64,000 bases of DNA from Vicia villosa (lineage: Eukaryota > Streptophyta > Magnoliopsida > Fabales > Fabaceae). Numbering within the stretch: position 1 is the stretch's first letter; each line of letters begins with the position of its first letter. The notes below the pieces were generated by a model. That model was given only the letters and a program-made list of their open reading frames with translations. It did not search any database and was not told the origin of the DNA. This document shows positions 43,476 to 55,690 of the stretch, piece after piece. Both the position numbers and the translations under genes were made by a program. The stretch lies in the NCBI RefSeq assembly GCF_029867415.1, contig NC_081185.1, positions 27,577,293 through 27,641,292 of the forward strand, given 5' to 3'.

Positions 43476-45843
43476 TGTAACATCCCGAAAATTTTATTTA
43501 ATTAATTTAATTAAGTTTTAAATTAATTACGCGGAATTAGCATTTTATTGAAATTAATTGGAAATAATAAAATGTTAGTTGTTGGGCCATTGGTGGAGTT
43601 AGTAATGTGGGGGTGTTAATATGAAGGAACCCATTACTAAATTATGTTATGTTTTCATAAAATAAGAAAATAAGAAGAATTTGAAAAATAGAGGAGAAAA
43701 ACCTAACATGGAGAGATGGAGAAGTCATGGACAAGAGCATTTTCGTATTCATGGTGCAGCCTTCACAAAATGGGTCATAACTCTCGGCTCGTAACTCCAA
43801 ATCAGGTAATTCTCGAAGATTCGGATTCTACACGAAATTTCCTTCGATTTGATATATTAATTCGTGTCAGGGAGGTTCTCGATGAGGGATATAAGCGAGT
43901 TTGAAGATGAGAGATTCTTGCTGAATTTGAGGAAAAAGGGCTTACGGGTTTGATGAAGAAGAAGGGAAAAAGTCCAGATTCTTGGCTAAGGTAAGGGGGG
44001 ACTCTTCCGGTTAATTTCTATTATGTGATTATGGGTAATGAGATGGATTAACGTATGATTCGATTCGATTTGGTATATTGGGATTTGATATTGTTAGGTA
44101 TGTGATGATTTGGGATAATTGATGAATTGGTATAGATTGTTGGTTATTGATGTGTTGTTTTGATGTATAATGATGTGTGATGAGAAATTCGATGATTATA
44201 TGCTTGTGTGCGATGTATGGAATCGTTTTTGGGTGAAAAGGATGTGAAATCGCAGAGTCTGAATGTAGACCCGTAATTCTGCAAAATCGCCAGGTCGCGC
44301 CGCGAACCACTGTTTGCGCCGCGAACCGTTGGGCAGAAAACCAGGAAGTTGTGATACGCTCAGGTCGCGCCGCGTCCATATGTTGGCGCCGCGAAGGCGT
44401 AAGTTTTTCTCGTTTCGCGCCGCGAACCCGGTTGGCGCCGCGTGCTGTAGCGATAATTATTTTCTTTGAAAAATGTAAAAATGTGTAACTTTCAAACCGT
44501 AAGTCCGTTTTAGATGCCGTTTTGGACGTTGTTCCTTAAATTGAATGTTCTACCATATAAAATAAATATAACAACAATAACTTGATTTTCTTTTGAAAAG
44601 TATCGTTTTCTCCAAATGTGGTTTATTCTTGTTTTGTATGGTTGATGAGGTGCAATGGTTTGTTGTTTGCATAATTGAATAGGTGTAATGATGGGTGTTG
44701 TTATAATGTGATTGCTTCTGCTTGTTATGCAAAATGGATGTTGTTCATGGTAAATATGGTTATCATGTGTCTTGATGAATGATGATGTAAATGCTCTGTT
44801 GTTGTTGGGTTGATTTGTTGTACTTGGTACACGATTGTGAGGGGTGTTATTGTTGTTGCACTGTGTGGTGAATGTTTTATCTGTTATGATGTCGTGGTTG
44901 TAAATGGTAATTGATATACACATATTGTTGATGTAAAATATGTATTTATTTATGGTTGAGAAATAGCATAACTGTGTGTGGCTATTGATTATCGTGGTAG
45001 TTGATGATTATGACATTTGGTTGTTTAATGTTGATGGTGAGCATGTTATGGTTGATACATGCATTTCATAATCATGTTGTGGGCTGTATCCTTTATGGTG
45101 GTGGGACAGCGGTAGCTAATTCCCATTGTGTGGAATTGGTGAGAGAAGTAGCCGAATCTTTATGGTGGTGGATCGGTGAGATGGGTTATCCCATGTTTGG
45201 TACCACATGCATATAGTTGCATTTGCATTAGGTTGTTGTGTATAATTATAACATGAATGGAAGATTGTCCAATGTTATAATATTTGATGACGGTGTAATT
45301 GTTATGGTGTTGTCTTTTGGTAATGTATTCTTTTATTGTGTGAATTGATGAATAGTAGATGTGAATCTGAATATATGACAAATTGGGTGAATGATATATT
45401 ATGATGTTTTGTTGCTTATGAATGCATAACATTGATTAATTGAGAATGAGACTCACCCTTACTTTGATGATTTCAGATTGGCGAGTAGCGGCTTTTGGCT
45501 CTGGTGAGGATAGCTCATAGGCCAGTTTGTTTAAGTATGGTGTCGGTGTCATGCTCTGATATTGTAACACTGGGGGAACGCTAGTTTAGAGTTGATGATG
45601 ATACTCTGTTTTGTTGTTATTGGAGTAATTTTGTGAGATATTGCATAGATGATGTTATGCTTATCTGTTGATTATTGTTCCGCTGTATAGAAACATGATT
45701 CTGTTAAATGGATGATTTTCCCCTAAGTGAAGCATGACAATTGATTTATGAAAATTTGTTATAATTGAATTGTGGCACCCTTGTTTTCATGTTTTACTCT
45801 GAATTGTTTTATTAATTTCCGCGGGGTTTAGAAGGGTGTTACA
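43476..45843 (+). repeat. 5' LTR of the chromovirus element
   Basis: Offset to the 3' LTR is a constant 5691 bp throughout, so there is no indel between them, and I saw no substitution by eye. Six GCGCCGCG motifs cluster at 44294-44445. Confidence 0.93.
44294..44445 (+). promoter_or_regulatory. GC-rich cluster of GCGCCGCG motifs in the LTR
   Basis: Six copies of GCGCCGCG within 150 bp of otherwise AT-rich LTR, often followed by AACC. One (44413-44420) reads TTTCGCGC, an exact match to the E2F-site consensus TTTSSCGC. The regulatory role is inference. The same cluster is at 49985-50136 in the 3' LTR. Confidence 0.45.
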
Positions 45844-45847
45844 ATAG

Positions 45848-45859
45848 TGGTATCAGAGC
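45848..45859 (+). promoter_or_regulatory. Primer binding site, initiator tRNA-Met type
   Basis: TGGTATCAGAGC, 4 nt after the 5' LTR, is the standard complement of the plant initiator tRNA-Met 3' end. Confidence 0.93.
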
Positions 45860-48800
45860 AGGTCGGTCCGTCCGGCCAAATGTTGAGTCAGTTGAGTTGC
45901 ACGACGGTTGAATACTGTCGGCATTTTTATTCCTTGGTATGCGACATGTGAGTGAATCACTGTCGGTACTTGGTTGTTTGTTGCAGGTGTGGGATTGAAA
46001 CAAGTGGGGGAGAAGCTTCGCTTCTCGGTTATGTTTCAGTTGAAGAAGATTGATTCAGTAGGCTGTTGTTGGCAACAGTGCGAGCGTTGTTGGAGTTTGT
46101 TGTTTCCCGAGTTGAAGGTGACTTGGAATTAAGACTTCACTGGGAATTGAGTTGGAACATCTTGAAGGAAGGTGATTAGAGGTAATTGACAGTTATTGTA
46201 AGAGAAGGAGATTGGAGAGTTGCAATGTGTCAGCTCTGCTGGTGTGCTGCGAAGTTGTCAGTTGAGTAGCCTTGCGTCTCGGAAGAGGTTCAGTTACGAG
46301 TTTGCAAGGAGGATTGTTGTCGTGATGTTGCAGGAAGCGGACTTCGGCGGAGGAATGTGTCGCTTAAGTTATAAGGATGTTTGGAAGTGAAGAGATATGA
46401 TAAGGGGCTGTTTGGAATGTGATAGAGTTGAAGAGAATGAGTTTTGGAGAGAGATTTTCGTAAGCAAAACGCAGGAAAATTGCTGAATAGCTGCGGAACT
46501 TCGAAAATTCATAACTGGAGTTCTGGACATCCGATTTGAGTTCCGTTTGAAGCGTCGGAAAGCTAACGAGATGAACTTTGTTATAAAAATGGTTGCAGCA
46601 GCTGTAACATAATTAATTGTGACAGGATGACGTTGGAAGGAGGCGAAGTTGCGGTTACTCTTGTTCTTATAACTAGACTTGTTTATTGGTACTGCACGGG
46701 ATGTCAGTGTCAGTGTTGAATGGATCGAAGGAATAATTAGAAGGTTTGTTGAGGAGTAATTTTAAGAATTGAATTTACCAATTGAGGAGTTTTGGATATA
46801 TCGTATAGAGTGTCGCTGCATGATGTCAGTGTTGCATTTTTCGGGCAACGATTGGAAAATTCATATCTTGAGTTCCGAGTATCGGATTAACGTGCCGTTT
46901 GAACCTATGAAGAGGAGAGATTATGTTCTACATTATGGGAAAGTTATAAGTACAGTAGATTGATCCTATGAGGAGATATTCTGAAGACGGTTAAGGAAGC
47001 GTGAAACTTGTTGAATAAGAATGCCTACTACCGCGAATTGTTTGAACAGAAAATCGAGTGGAACATGTTGTTGATGAATAGGTTGATGAGATGTTCGGTA
47101 ATAAAAGATGGTTCGAGTGCCGATAAATTTTAGTGAAGAGTGCATTAGTAGTAAAGATGGAATAAACTTTAGAACTCTTGGAGCCGTATTTGTGATGGCA
47201 GAGTAACGATAAGTATAACGGAGGAATTTTAGAGGATTTCTGACACCTATTGAATATGAGGAAGACTTTGTTGAGATGTCGGGTGGGATGATATTTGGGC
47301 ACGAAAGATGTCATAGAATTTGGAGTAAAACCACACGTTATGAATGTTGTGCTATTGTGTTGCGTAAGAAGTCTTAAAATGTCAGTGCTAATGATGGATG
47401 AGTTGGATTTAATTGGACAATTTAGAGACTTGAGTTGGTATGTGAAGGCACTCCTAATAGTGTTAGGTTGAGTATGCTAAAAGATGATTAGTGGTATTCT
47501 TGACGAGATTAGAGAAGGTCAGCAAGATGATGTGAGTTGATCGATAAGTTGACTTTGAATTACCAAGGTAGAGGCGGTGGATTCAGAATCAACGAGAATA
47601 GTATAATGAGGTTGAGTGGTTGGAGTTGTGTAACTGATGTTTTAAGCTTCGGAGGAATATTCTAGAAGAAGGACACCGTAGTGGATTATTGAACTATGAC
47701 GATGTTAATGAGTTTGGGTGCAAACTCGGAAATGGACACTATTATGTAGTAACGACGGTTTATGCTTAAATATGATTTTCAACTAATATTGACAAATTTA
47801 GGACTTGATCACCCTAAATCTCTTGTTGGTAGTAGATGGAATCATATAGAAGAGATAAGCTTGTTTTGTTACCTTAATGGTTTAAGATGTGATGAATACT
47901 AAGCCGTGAGAATAATCACTCACTATGTTGTGTGAACTTATGAAGAAGTGAATATGAAAGAGTGCAACCTGGTGGATGATGACTTAAGACGGGTAATCAG
48001 AGTCGCGCAGTGGAAGTATGATGTGGAGTAGTGTTATGAGTACTACTCGCGGGAAGTAAGGAATTAATATGTCGGAAGCCTACATAGAGAATAAGTATTG
48101 ATCTATATGTCGGAGTTAGAATCCAATGGATGAAAGGATGTCGTGTCGAAGAGTTATAAATCTTTTGAATAATTACCGAGGTGATGAATATGTTGTTATG
48201 GTTGTACGTAGTTAACGAGTATGTATTCAGCGAAGTTAAGATGACGAGTTGATACTATATGATTCTATAATAATTTTGTTTTGTTGTTAAGGTGGTATTG
48301 TGGATTCCAGATATAATGAGTAATTACACTCTATGAAGGACGAAGTGGATTTAATTCTTAAAGAAGAGTGGGATTCGGTTTGAACTAGTATGTAAGCAAT
48401 GGTATATCGAGGCTGATGAGTGTGATTATAACTACTTGTGCGTACTCGTTCCGATGGCCGGAATGTTTAATAGATGTAGTAAAGCAGGAATTTGTTTTTG
48501 AGTGCGAGTAAGTATTACTGAGTGGTAAAATGGTACCATGAATGATAATGGATGATTCTTGGACGAATGAGTAAAGAGAGTCGGAATCGGGTGAAACTCA
48601 GAAATCTATTTGGTATAGATGATTGTAATCAGTAATTAGAGTAGTGCGGGAAAAACGGAATGTAACGTGTTGGATAATTACTGGTGTGACTTAAGAGGAG
48701 TCAGATAACTGGAATTCAATGGTATAGGAATATGAGTATTGGGTTCTTGAAGGAAGCGGTTGGTGAAAAGTGTAAGTATTACCTTATCGCTCAGATGGAA

Positions 48801-49154
48801 AAGTGTGTCTAAGGTTGGTATGTTTGGTAGATGGAATGCATTACTGCAGTGTTGATCAGTGTGATCATACTATGGATTGTGTAATTGTATTACTCAGTTG
48901 TTGAGTGTATTGTATAGGTTATGTCTCAATGTTCTGTTGTTGTTAACCTTTTGGAGATATAGCGAGTGGTATCCTTTTGAATGGTCAAATGCGACGTAAG
49001 AACTGGGATGTGAATGTACGAAACATGGTTCCTGTTGGTTATGTTAATTGGGATTGACTGATGGTACTGTTAATTGGGAGCTGGAGAGTCAGGTGAAGTA
49101 CTCTTATGCGAGCTGGTTACTTGAGGTATGTTTTCGAGGACGAAAACTCTTCTA
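45860..49154 (+). pseudogene. Decayed gag-pol of the chromovirus element
   Basis: No frame longer than about 100 codons survives. Fragments resembling chromovirus pol can be read: MSVLMMDELDLIGQFRDL near 47385-47440, then YQGRGGGF and ENSIMRL near 47560-47610, and RRNILEEGHRSGL near 47650-47690, which resembles the start of the integrase zinc-binding region. WELESQVK near 49070-49100 resembles the chromodomain-end segment. Stops and frame changes separate all of these. The 5' part, where gag should be, is not recognisable. Confidence 0.6.
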
Positions 49155-49166
49155 GTGGGGGAGAGT
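49155..49166 (+). other. Polypurine tract of the chromovirus element
   Basis: GTGGGGGAGAGT directly precedes the 3' LTR. Confidence 0.75.
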
Positions 49167-51534
49167 TGTAACATCCCGAAAATTTTATTTAATTAATTTA
49201 ATTAAGTTTTAAATTAATTACGCGGAATTAGCATTTTATTGAAATTAATTGGAAATAATAAAATGTTAGTTGTTGGGCCATTGGTGGAGTTAGTAATGTG
49301 GGGGTGTTAATATGAAGGAACCCATTACTAAATTATGTTATGTTTTCATAAAATAAGAAAATAAGAAGAATTTGAAAAATAGAGGAGAAAAACCTAACAT
49401 GGAGAGATGGAGAAGTCATGGACAAGAGCATTTTCGTATTCATGGTGCAGCCTTCACAAAATGGGTCATAACTCTCGGCTCGTAACTCCAAATCAGGTAA
49501 TTCTCGAAGATTCGGATTCTACACGAAATTTCCTTCGATTTGATATATTAATTCGTGTCAGGGAGGTTCTCGATGAGGGATATAAGCGAGTTTGAAGATG
49601 AGAGATTCTTGCTGAATTTGAGGAAAAAGGGCTTACGGGTTTGATGAAGAAGAAGGGAAAAAGTCCAGATTCTTGGCTAAGGTAAGGGGGGACTCTTCCG
49701 GTTAATTTCTATTATGTGATTATGGGTAATGAGATGGATTAACGTATGATTCGATTCGATTTGGTATATTGGGATTTGATATTGTTAGGTATGTGATGAT
49801 TTGGGATAATTGATGAATTGGTATAGATTGTTGGTTATTGATGTGTTGTTTTGATGTATAATGATGTGTGATGAGAAATTCGATGATTATATGCTTGTGT
49901 GCGATGTATGGAATCGTTTTTGGGTGAAAAGGATGTGAAATCGCAGAGTCTGAATGTAGACCCGTAATTCTGCAAAATCGCCAGGTCGCGCCGCGAACCA
50001 CTGTTTGCGCCGCGAACCGTTGGGCAGAAAACCAGGAAGTTGTGATACGCTCAGGTCGCGCCGCGTCCATATGTTGGCGCCGCGAAGGCGTAAGTTTTTC
50101 TCGTTTCGCGCCGCGAACCCGGTTGGCGCCGCGTGCTGTAGCGATAATTATTTTCTTTGAAAAATGTAAAAATGTGTAACTTTCAAACCGTAAGTCCGTT
50201 TTAGATGCCGTTTTGGACGTTGTTCCTTAAATTGAATGTTCTACCATATAAAATAAATATAACAACAATAACTTGATTTTCTTTTGAAAAGTATCGTTTT
50301 CTCCAAATGTGGTTTATTCTTGTTTTGTATGGTTGATGAGGTGCAATGGTTTGTTGTTTGCATAATTGAATAGGTGTAATGATGGGTGTTGTTATAATGT
50401 GATTGCTTCTGCTTGTTATGCAAAATGGATGTTGTTCATGGTAAATATGGTTATCATGTGTCTTGATGAATGATGATGTAAATGCTCTGTTGTTGTTGGG
50501 TTGATTTGTTGTACTTGGTACACGATTGTGAGGGGTGTTATTGTTGTTGCACTGTGTGGTGAATGTTTTATCTGTTATGATGTCGTGGTTGTAAATGGTA
50601 ATTGATATACACATATTGTTGATGTAAAATATGTATTTATTTATGGTTGAGAAATAGCATAACTGTGTGTGGCTATTGATTATCGTGGTAGTTGATGATT
50701 ATGACATTTGGTTGTTTAATGTTGATGGTGAGCATGTTATGGTTGATACATGCATTTCATAATCATGTTGTGGGCTGTATCCTTTATGGTGGTGGGACAG
50801 CGGTAGCTAATTCCCATTGTGTGGAATTGGTGAGAGAAGTAGCCGAATCTTTATGGTGGTGGATCGGTGAGATGGGTTATCCCATGTTTGGTACCACATG
50901 CATATAGTTGCATTTGCATTAGGTTGTTGTGTATAATTATAACATGAATGGAAGATTGTCCAATGTTATAATATTTGATGACGGTGTAATTGTTATGGTG
51001 TTGTCTTTTGGTAATGTATTCTTTTATTGTGTGAATTGATGAATAGTAGATGTGAATCTGAATATATGACAAATTGGGTGAATGATATATTATGATGTTT
51101 TGTTGCTTATGAATGCATAACATTGATTAATTGAGAATGAGACTCACCCTTACTTTGATGATTTCAGATTGGCGAGTAGCGGCTTTTGGCTCTGGTGAGG
51201 ATAGCTCATAGGCCAGTTTGTTTAAGTATGGTGTCGGTGTCATGCTCTGATATTGTAACACTGGGGGAACGCTAGTTTAGAGTTGATGATGATACTCTGT
51301 TTTGTTGTTATTGGAGTAATTTTGTGAGATATTGCATAGATGATGTTATGCTTATCTGTTGATTATTGTTCCGCTGTATAGAAACATGATTCTGTTAAAT
51401 GGATGATTTTCCCCTAAGTGAAGCATGACAATTGATTTATGAAAATTTGTTATAATTGAATTGTGGCACCCTTGTTTTCATGTTTTACTCTGAATTGTTT
51501 TATTAATTTCCGCGGGGTTTAGAAGGGTGTTACA
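49167..51534 (+). repeat. 3' LTR of the chromovirus element
   Basis: Same length as the 5' LTR and apparently identical; all accidental open frames recur with identical translations. Followed by target duplication ACTGT. Confidence 0.93.
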
Positions 51535-51824
51535 ACTGTCACAGATTATTCATCACCATAATTTTTCGCATCTATTTCAAGATCAACATTTTTTAGATAT
51601 CTAAAGGAAGAAAACAAGAGAAGTAAAACATAAAAAAAATTAACTTTGATTTTTTAAACTTTCTAGTTCAACAAAACTAGTCCCAATTCTACAAATGTTT
51701 CGGTTTTTTGCGGTTAAAAAGATTTTATTCCAATTTTGTAGACTTAGAGGTTTGTTCATTCAAACCGAACTAGATTAGACTACGATTCAAGGTTGAACCG
51801 ATTCAACCAGCCGATTTAATTTGA

Positions 51825-51880
<56 letters not shown>

Positions 51881-52098
51881 TGTTTAGATATTTATTATAA
51901 ACAAAAAATTAACTATTTCAAAGAAAAAGTGTTAAATTATTTAAGCTCTAATGCAAATTTGATTTATTAATTTATCCAGCTCACGAAATTAATCTCCTTA
52001 ATTTAAATTCAAACAATGTTTATCTTTTTTTCTTCATTTCAGGCACTAAAAAACCAACACATTATCATTATTTGAACATTTTTTTTTGGAAAAAGAGA
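51535..52098. other. AT-rich spacer with TA tract
   Basis: No coding region. A TA microsatellite of about 50 bp lies at 51830-51880. Confidence 0.7.
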
Positions 52099-52100
52099 TA

Positions 52101-52254
52101 TGCACCGACAGTGTAAAATATTTTACACTGTCAACCAATGACGATCATGAATCAGGACAAGTCAGACTGAAAATTTTAAAAAAATTGTATAACATGGCAG
52201 AACGTTATATTCTAATTGGATGACAGTATAAAACTTTTTTACACTGTCAGTGCA
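52101..52254. mobile_element. Small MITE with TGCACYGACAGTGTAAAA termini
   Basis: The ends TGCACCGACAGTGTAAAA and TTTTACACTGTCAGTGCA are inverted repeats with one mismatch. TA lies on both sides (52099-52100 and 52255-52256), suggesting a 2-bp TA target duplication. A second TTTTACACTGTCA copy lies just inside the left end. The superfamily is not certain. Confidence 0.75.
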
Positions 52255-52465
52255 TAACCATTAAACTCTATTTTTTTGTCGATGATGTTACACAACTGTT
52301 ACAATATTATGATTTGTCACGTTAATGACATGTCATTTAAAAATAATTAAATTTTAAGTGAAAAAGTATTAGAAGAGATCAGTGCATCACATAAAAAGTT
52401 TTCAATGAGTGAAGTCAAATAAAAATAATTTGATAAAGGTATAAAATAATTATAGTAATTAATAC

Positions 52466-52820
52466 CTCAATTAGCTTGTTCCAAACTTCATCTTCAGCGA
52501 TCCACATATTTGTCGTTGAATCCCATCCAAATCCACTCAGGCCATTCTTGAAAAGGTCGTAACAAGAATTGAACTTTGTTTTGATGTGTTTCATATGATC
52601 TTTTATCTTTTCTTTGGAAATTGGTTTATCCGAAAAATGATTCTTCAATTCGTTAAGAACGCTATCCATAGCGCTTGTTGTCATACTATTACCATTTTTA
52701 TTTCTCAATGTTTGGTGATGCAAATATGCATCAAGAAAAAATTCATCCATAGTAGTTGTCCAATTGCATGTTCTAGACTTTTAAGTTTCCTCGGTCTCTT
52801 TAAATTTGCTTTCATGTCTA
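52466..52820 (-). pseudogene. Harbinger Myb/SANT-like DNA-binding protein, frameshifted
   Basis: Partner protein of the Harbinger transposase that helps bind element ends. From 52759 the frame reads WTTTMDEFFLDAYLHHQ, then HMKHIKTKFNSCYDLFKNG and SGFGWDSTTNMWIAEDEVWN, a clear Myb/SANT-like fold. It ends at a GT donor (exon end 52466) with no next exon found. The likely start MKANLKRPRK at 52820 is in another frame, with a TAA between, so a 1-nt indel near 52780 has broken the N-terminus. Confidence 0.78.
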
Positions 52821-52891
52821 TTATAAAAAAAATATAATGAAAAATACTACAATTTGTGCACAAATTTAAATGTAACGATTCAAAACACTAA

Positions 52892-53368
52892 GGCTCTGTT
52901 TGGCATGCCACTTTTTGAGCTTATGTCTTATAGCTTATAGCTTATAAGCTCATATAACAATAAAAGACTTGTTTGGTAACGGTATTTTCATTACGAGCTT
53001 ATAGCTTATTTTACTAGCTTATAGCTTATTTTTCAGACTTTATTTCAAATAGCGTTTTAGCTTATAGCTTATAACTTATCATTTTTTCTTTCATTTTTAC
53101 CCTTATTATTTTAACTAAAATCCACTTTTACCCTATATAATTTATTTTAATTTAAAATAAAATAATTATATATTAAATGTCATTTATGTCATTTTAATTA
53201 ACTAGCTAGTTGAACCGCTAATTTTACCAAACACTTCAATCAGCTTATCAGCTATAAGTCATCGGTCATCAGCTATAAGCTATAAGCTATCAGTCATCAG
53301 CCATCAGCCATAAGCTATCAGCTATCAACTAGCTTATCAATCAACCACTATTTTTACCAAACAGTGCC
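52892..53368. mobile_element. Tourist-like MITE, 477 bp
   Basis: Ends GGCTCTGTTTGG and CCAAACAGTGCC are inverted repeats with one mismatch, flanked by TAA on both sides (52889-52891 and 53369-53371). The subterminal regions are filled with AGCTTATAGCTTATA-type repeats at the left and TCAGCTATAAGCTAT-type repeats at the right. It lies inside a PIF/Harbinger transposon, the superfamily that mobilises Tourist MITEs. Confidence 0.88.
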
Positions 53369-53484
53369 TAATAGTCAATAAAAAAATTTCAAATAAAAAA
53401 TTTAATCCAAAAATTACAAATTCAAATCTAAATAACATTATTCAAAACATCATTCATAAGAGTAACAATTATTTAAGAATAATT

Positions 53485-54728
53485 TTAGTAATCTAGCCAC
53501 ATAGAACCGGCAACATTATCTCTAATTGGTTCTCCGCTAATCGTATCGTCATTTTCTTCTCTTTGATTTTGATGACCCTCTTGAAAATCTCTTTCATTTG
53601 TAAGTTCATCTTGCACTTTATCTATTAGAGTTTGATTGAGGTCTTCACCCATCAAATAATTATGTAAAATGCAACAAGCAATGATGATTTTATTTTGAGT
53701 TTTAATACCGAATGTAGGCTCTGCTGAAGTTTGTAGAATTGAAAATCTTTTCTTGAACACTCCAAATGCACATTCAATCGACATTCATAATGAGGAATGT
53801 CGATGGTTAAGTAACTCACGAGGGCTTCGAGGTGGATTTCTTGAATATTCTTGTAAGTGGTAACGCTCTCCCCTATATGGTGTGATGAGACATGCTTTTA
53901 AAGGAAATCCCGCATCACCCAAATAATATTTTCCTAAAAAAATATGAGTTTATTAGTTCAACTAATCTAAATTCTTATACAAATATTTTATATTAATTTT
54001 TTTATTACCTTGTGGAACTTTAAGAGGGTGTATACGTGTTAACACACTTTTAATTATTCTTGAGTCAGATGTTGTTCCTTCCCATCCAACCAAGACATAC
54101 GTAAAATTCAAGTCAAATGAGCATGCAGCCAATATATTCTGTGTTGGATAATCTTTTCTACCGTGATATCTAGGTGCCAGTTCTATTGGAACTTTAACAT
54201 GCACATGTGTACAATCAATTGCTCCAATACAGTCCTGGCATTCATTTTATATATTAAAAGTGTGTAACAAAACCGATTAATATTAGTATAAGACATAATT
54301 TTTGTTTACCTTAAAATACGGATAGAATCCATGGCTATTAAGTATATGCGGAGGCACTTGTGTTCCATCAGGTTGTTTTAAAAATGTTTCCTCCACCTCT
54401 AACAAAGCATTTAAAACTCTATGAAAATGATGACTAACAGTTTCACCAGAGTGTCTAAAAAAGAAGGACATTACACGGTTTCTGACATTATGTCCTACAG
54501 TGTGAAGAAATTTTGCTACTTGTTCCTTGATAGTCGCTCTTCGTGTATGTGTTAGTTCACCTTAATCTTGCAATAAGGTGCACAGGTTTAAGAAAGCTTT
54601 GGGACCCATACGAATGATATCATAACATCTTTCACTTCCTACAATAAGTTTCATCAACTCATTTCTAACTTTCTCTCTTTGCTCGGTGATTCTAGAAGGT
54701 ATTTGAGATTTTCTACGCTTATTTTTTT
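53485..54728 (-). pseudogene. PIF/Harbinger DDE transposase, broken
   Basis: Exons about 54728-54310, 54234-54009 and 53933-53485 join in phase at GT-AG sites. Residues of the catalytic triad are all visible: D in GAIDCTHVHVKV, D in YYLGDAGFPLKA, and E in SIECAFGVFKKRF. A TGA at 53785-53787 stands where the family has arginine, just before the catalytic E. A TAA at 54562-54564 interrupts exon 1. No other damage is obvious, so the gene died recently relative to the hAT or MULE fragments. Confidence 0.85.
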
Positions 54729-54730
54729 AG

Positions 54731-55250
54731 CAAACATATTAGAACAATGATGATAGATAATTGAAGAATCATCATTTGAACTAATTTCATATACTTGATT
54801 TGTATGTCTTCATTAGTCATCTATAAAAAATTAAATAATAGAATTAAGTTTATATAGATTCATATACAATTAAATAAATAAAAATTTATGACAAATCAAA
54901 CACATTATATCAAAATCAAAACAAATCAATTAAGAATTTGTATAGAAAATCAAACACGTAATTTCAAATCCCAACCAATTAAAATTTTGTATAGTAAATC
55001 AATCACATAATTTCAAATCCAAATCAATTAAATTTTCTTTTATAAAAAATTAACAATTTACATTACTATTAATTTACATACCACAAACGGATTATAAGAA
55101 CACACAATTTTCCAGCTAATAGCTTCTAAAATATTGTGAATATTAATACTAATGATAGTGAAGATCAAGAAAAAAATAACAATAATTTTTTTCGAATAAA
55201 TTCATTCCATTTGTATAATAGCTCCTAGAACATAGTGAATACTAATACTA
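54731..55250. other. AT-rich spacer before the CACTA element
   Basis: No coding region. Contains loosely repeated phrases with AATCAAACACAT and AATTTCAAATCC at about 54890-55030. Confidence 0.6.
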
Positions 55251-55264
55251 CACTACAAAAAAAC

Positions 55265-55690
55265 TCATCTCCAGCGACATAATTAGCGACGTGGACAACA
55301 CGTGGCTTAAAAATGCTAGTTGCGACGTGAGTCTAACGTCGCCACCTATATTTTAATAATAAATTACTTTACAGCCTTAAAGTGGTTGGGAGTCAGACAT
55401 GGGGTAGTGTGAAAAACATTTGCGACGTGGTATACACCTCGCCACATTAATTACATAAATTAATTCATCACACCCCATAACGTTCAAATGGGGGAATATT
55501 CAAAATTTTGAAAAATTTTGTGGTGACGTTATTATCACGTCGCTACATTTAAATGGGGGAAAATTCAAAAGCACCGTTCTGTTGATGTGACACAGTGGCA
55601 GCTTTGCAGGCGTGTATGTGACCGTTGCCTTGTTGCGACGTGGATGTCACGTGGCAAATAGAGATGTGCATTCCACGTCGCTACATTATG
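55265..55690. repeat. CACTA subterminal repeats
   Basis: Repeated core RCGACGTGG or CACGTCGCYA in direct and inverted order (for example near 55282, 55323, 55420, 55535, 55636, 55672). Such motifs bind the second transposon protein in En/Spm. Confidence 0.8.

Larger units (their letters stand above)
43476..51534 (+). mobile_element. Chromovirus-type Ty3/gypsy LTR retrotransposon with decayed interior
   Basis: LTRs of 2368 bp each (43476-45843 and 49167-51534) run TGTAACATCC to GGGTGTTACA, flanked by ACTGT (43471-43475 and 51535-51539). The primer site matches initiator tRNA-Met. The purine-rich GTGGGGGAGAGT abuts the 3' LTR. The pol-end phrase TTTTCGAGGACGAAAACTCT before that tract is typical of Tekay/Del chromoviruses. 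Only scraps of pol remain readable in the 3.3-kb interior, so this is a non-autonomous copy. Confidence 0.92.
52415..54730 (-). mobile_element. PIF/Harbinger transposon, inactive
   Basis: A DDE transposase gene and a Myb/SANT-like gene lie in the same orientation, the usual two-gene content of PIF/Harbinger elements. A Tourist-like MITE sits between them. I could not find the element's own terminal repeats, so the limits given are those of coding homology. Confidence 0.75.

Noticed and set aside
44510..44923. 137-codon minus-strand frame in the chromovirus LTR
   Set aside because: Asparagine/isoleucine/threonine-rich translation of AT-rich LTR, repeated identically in the other LTR; accidental.
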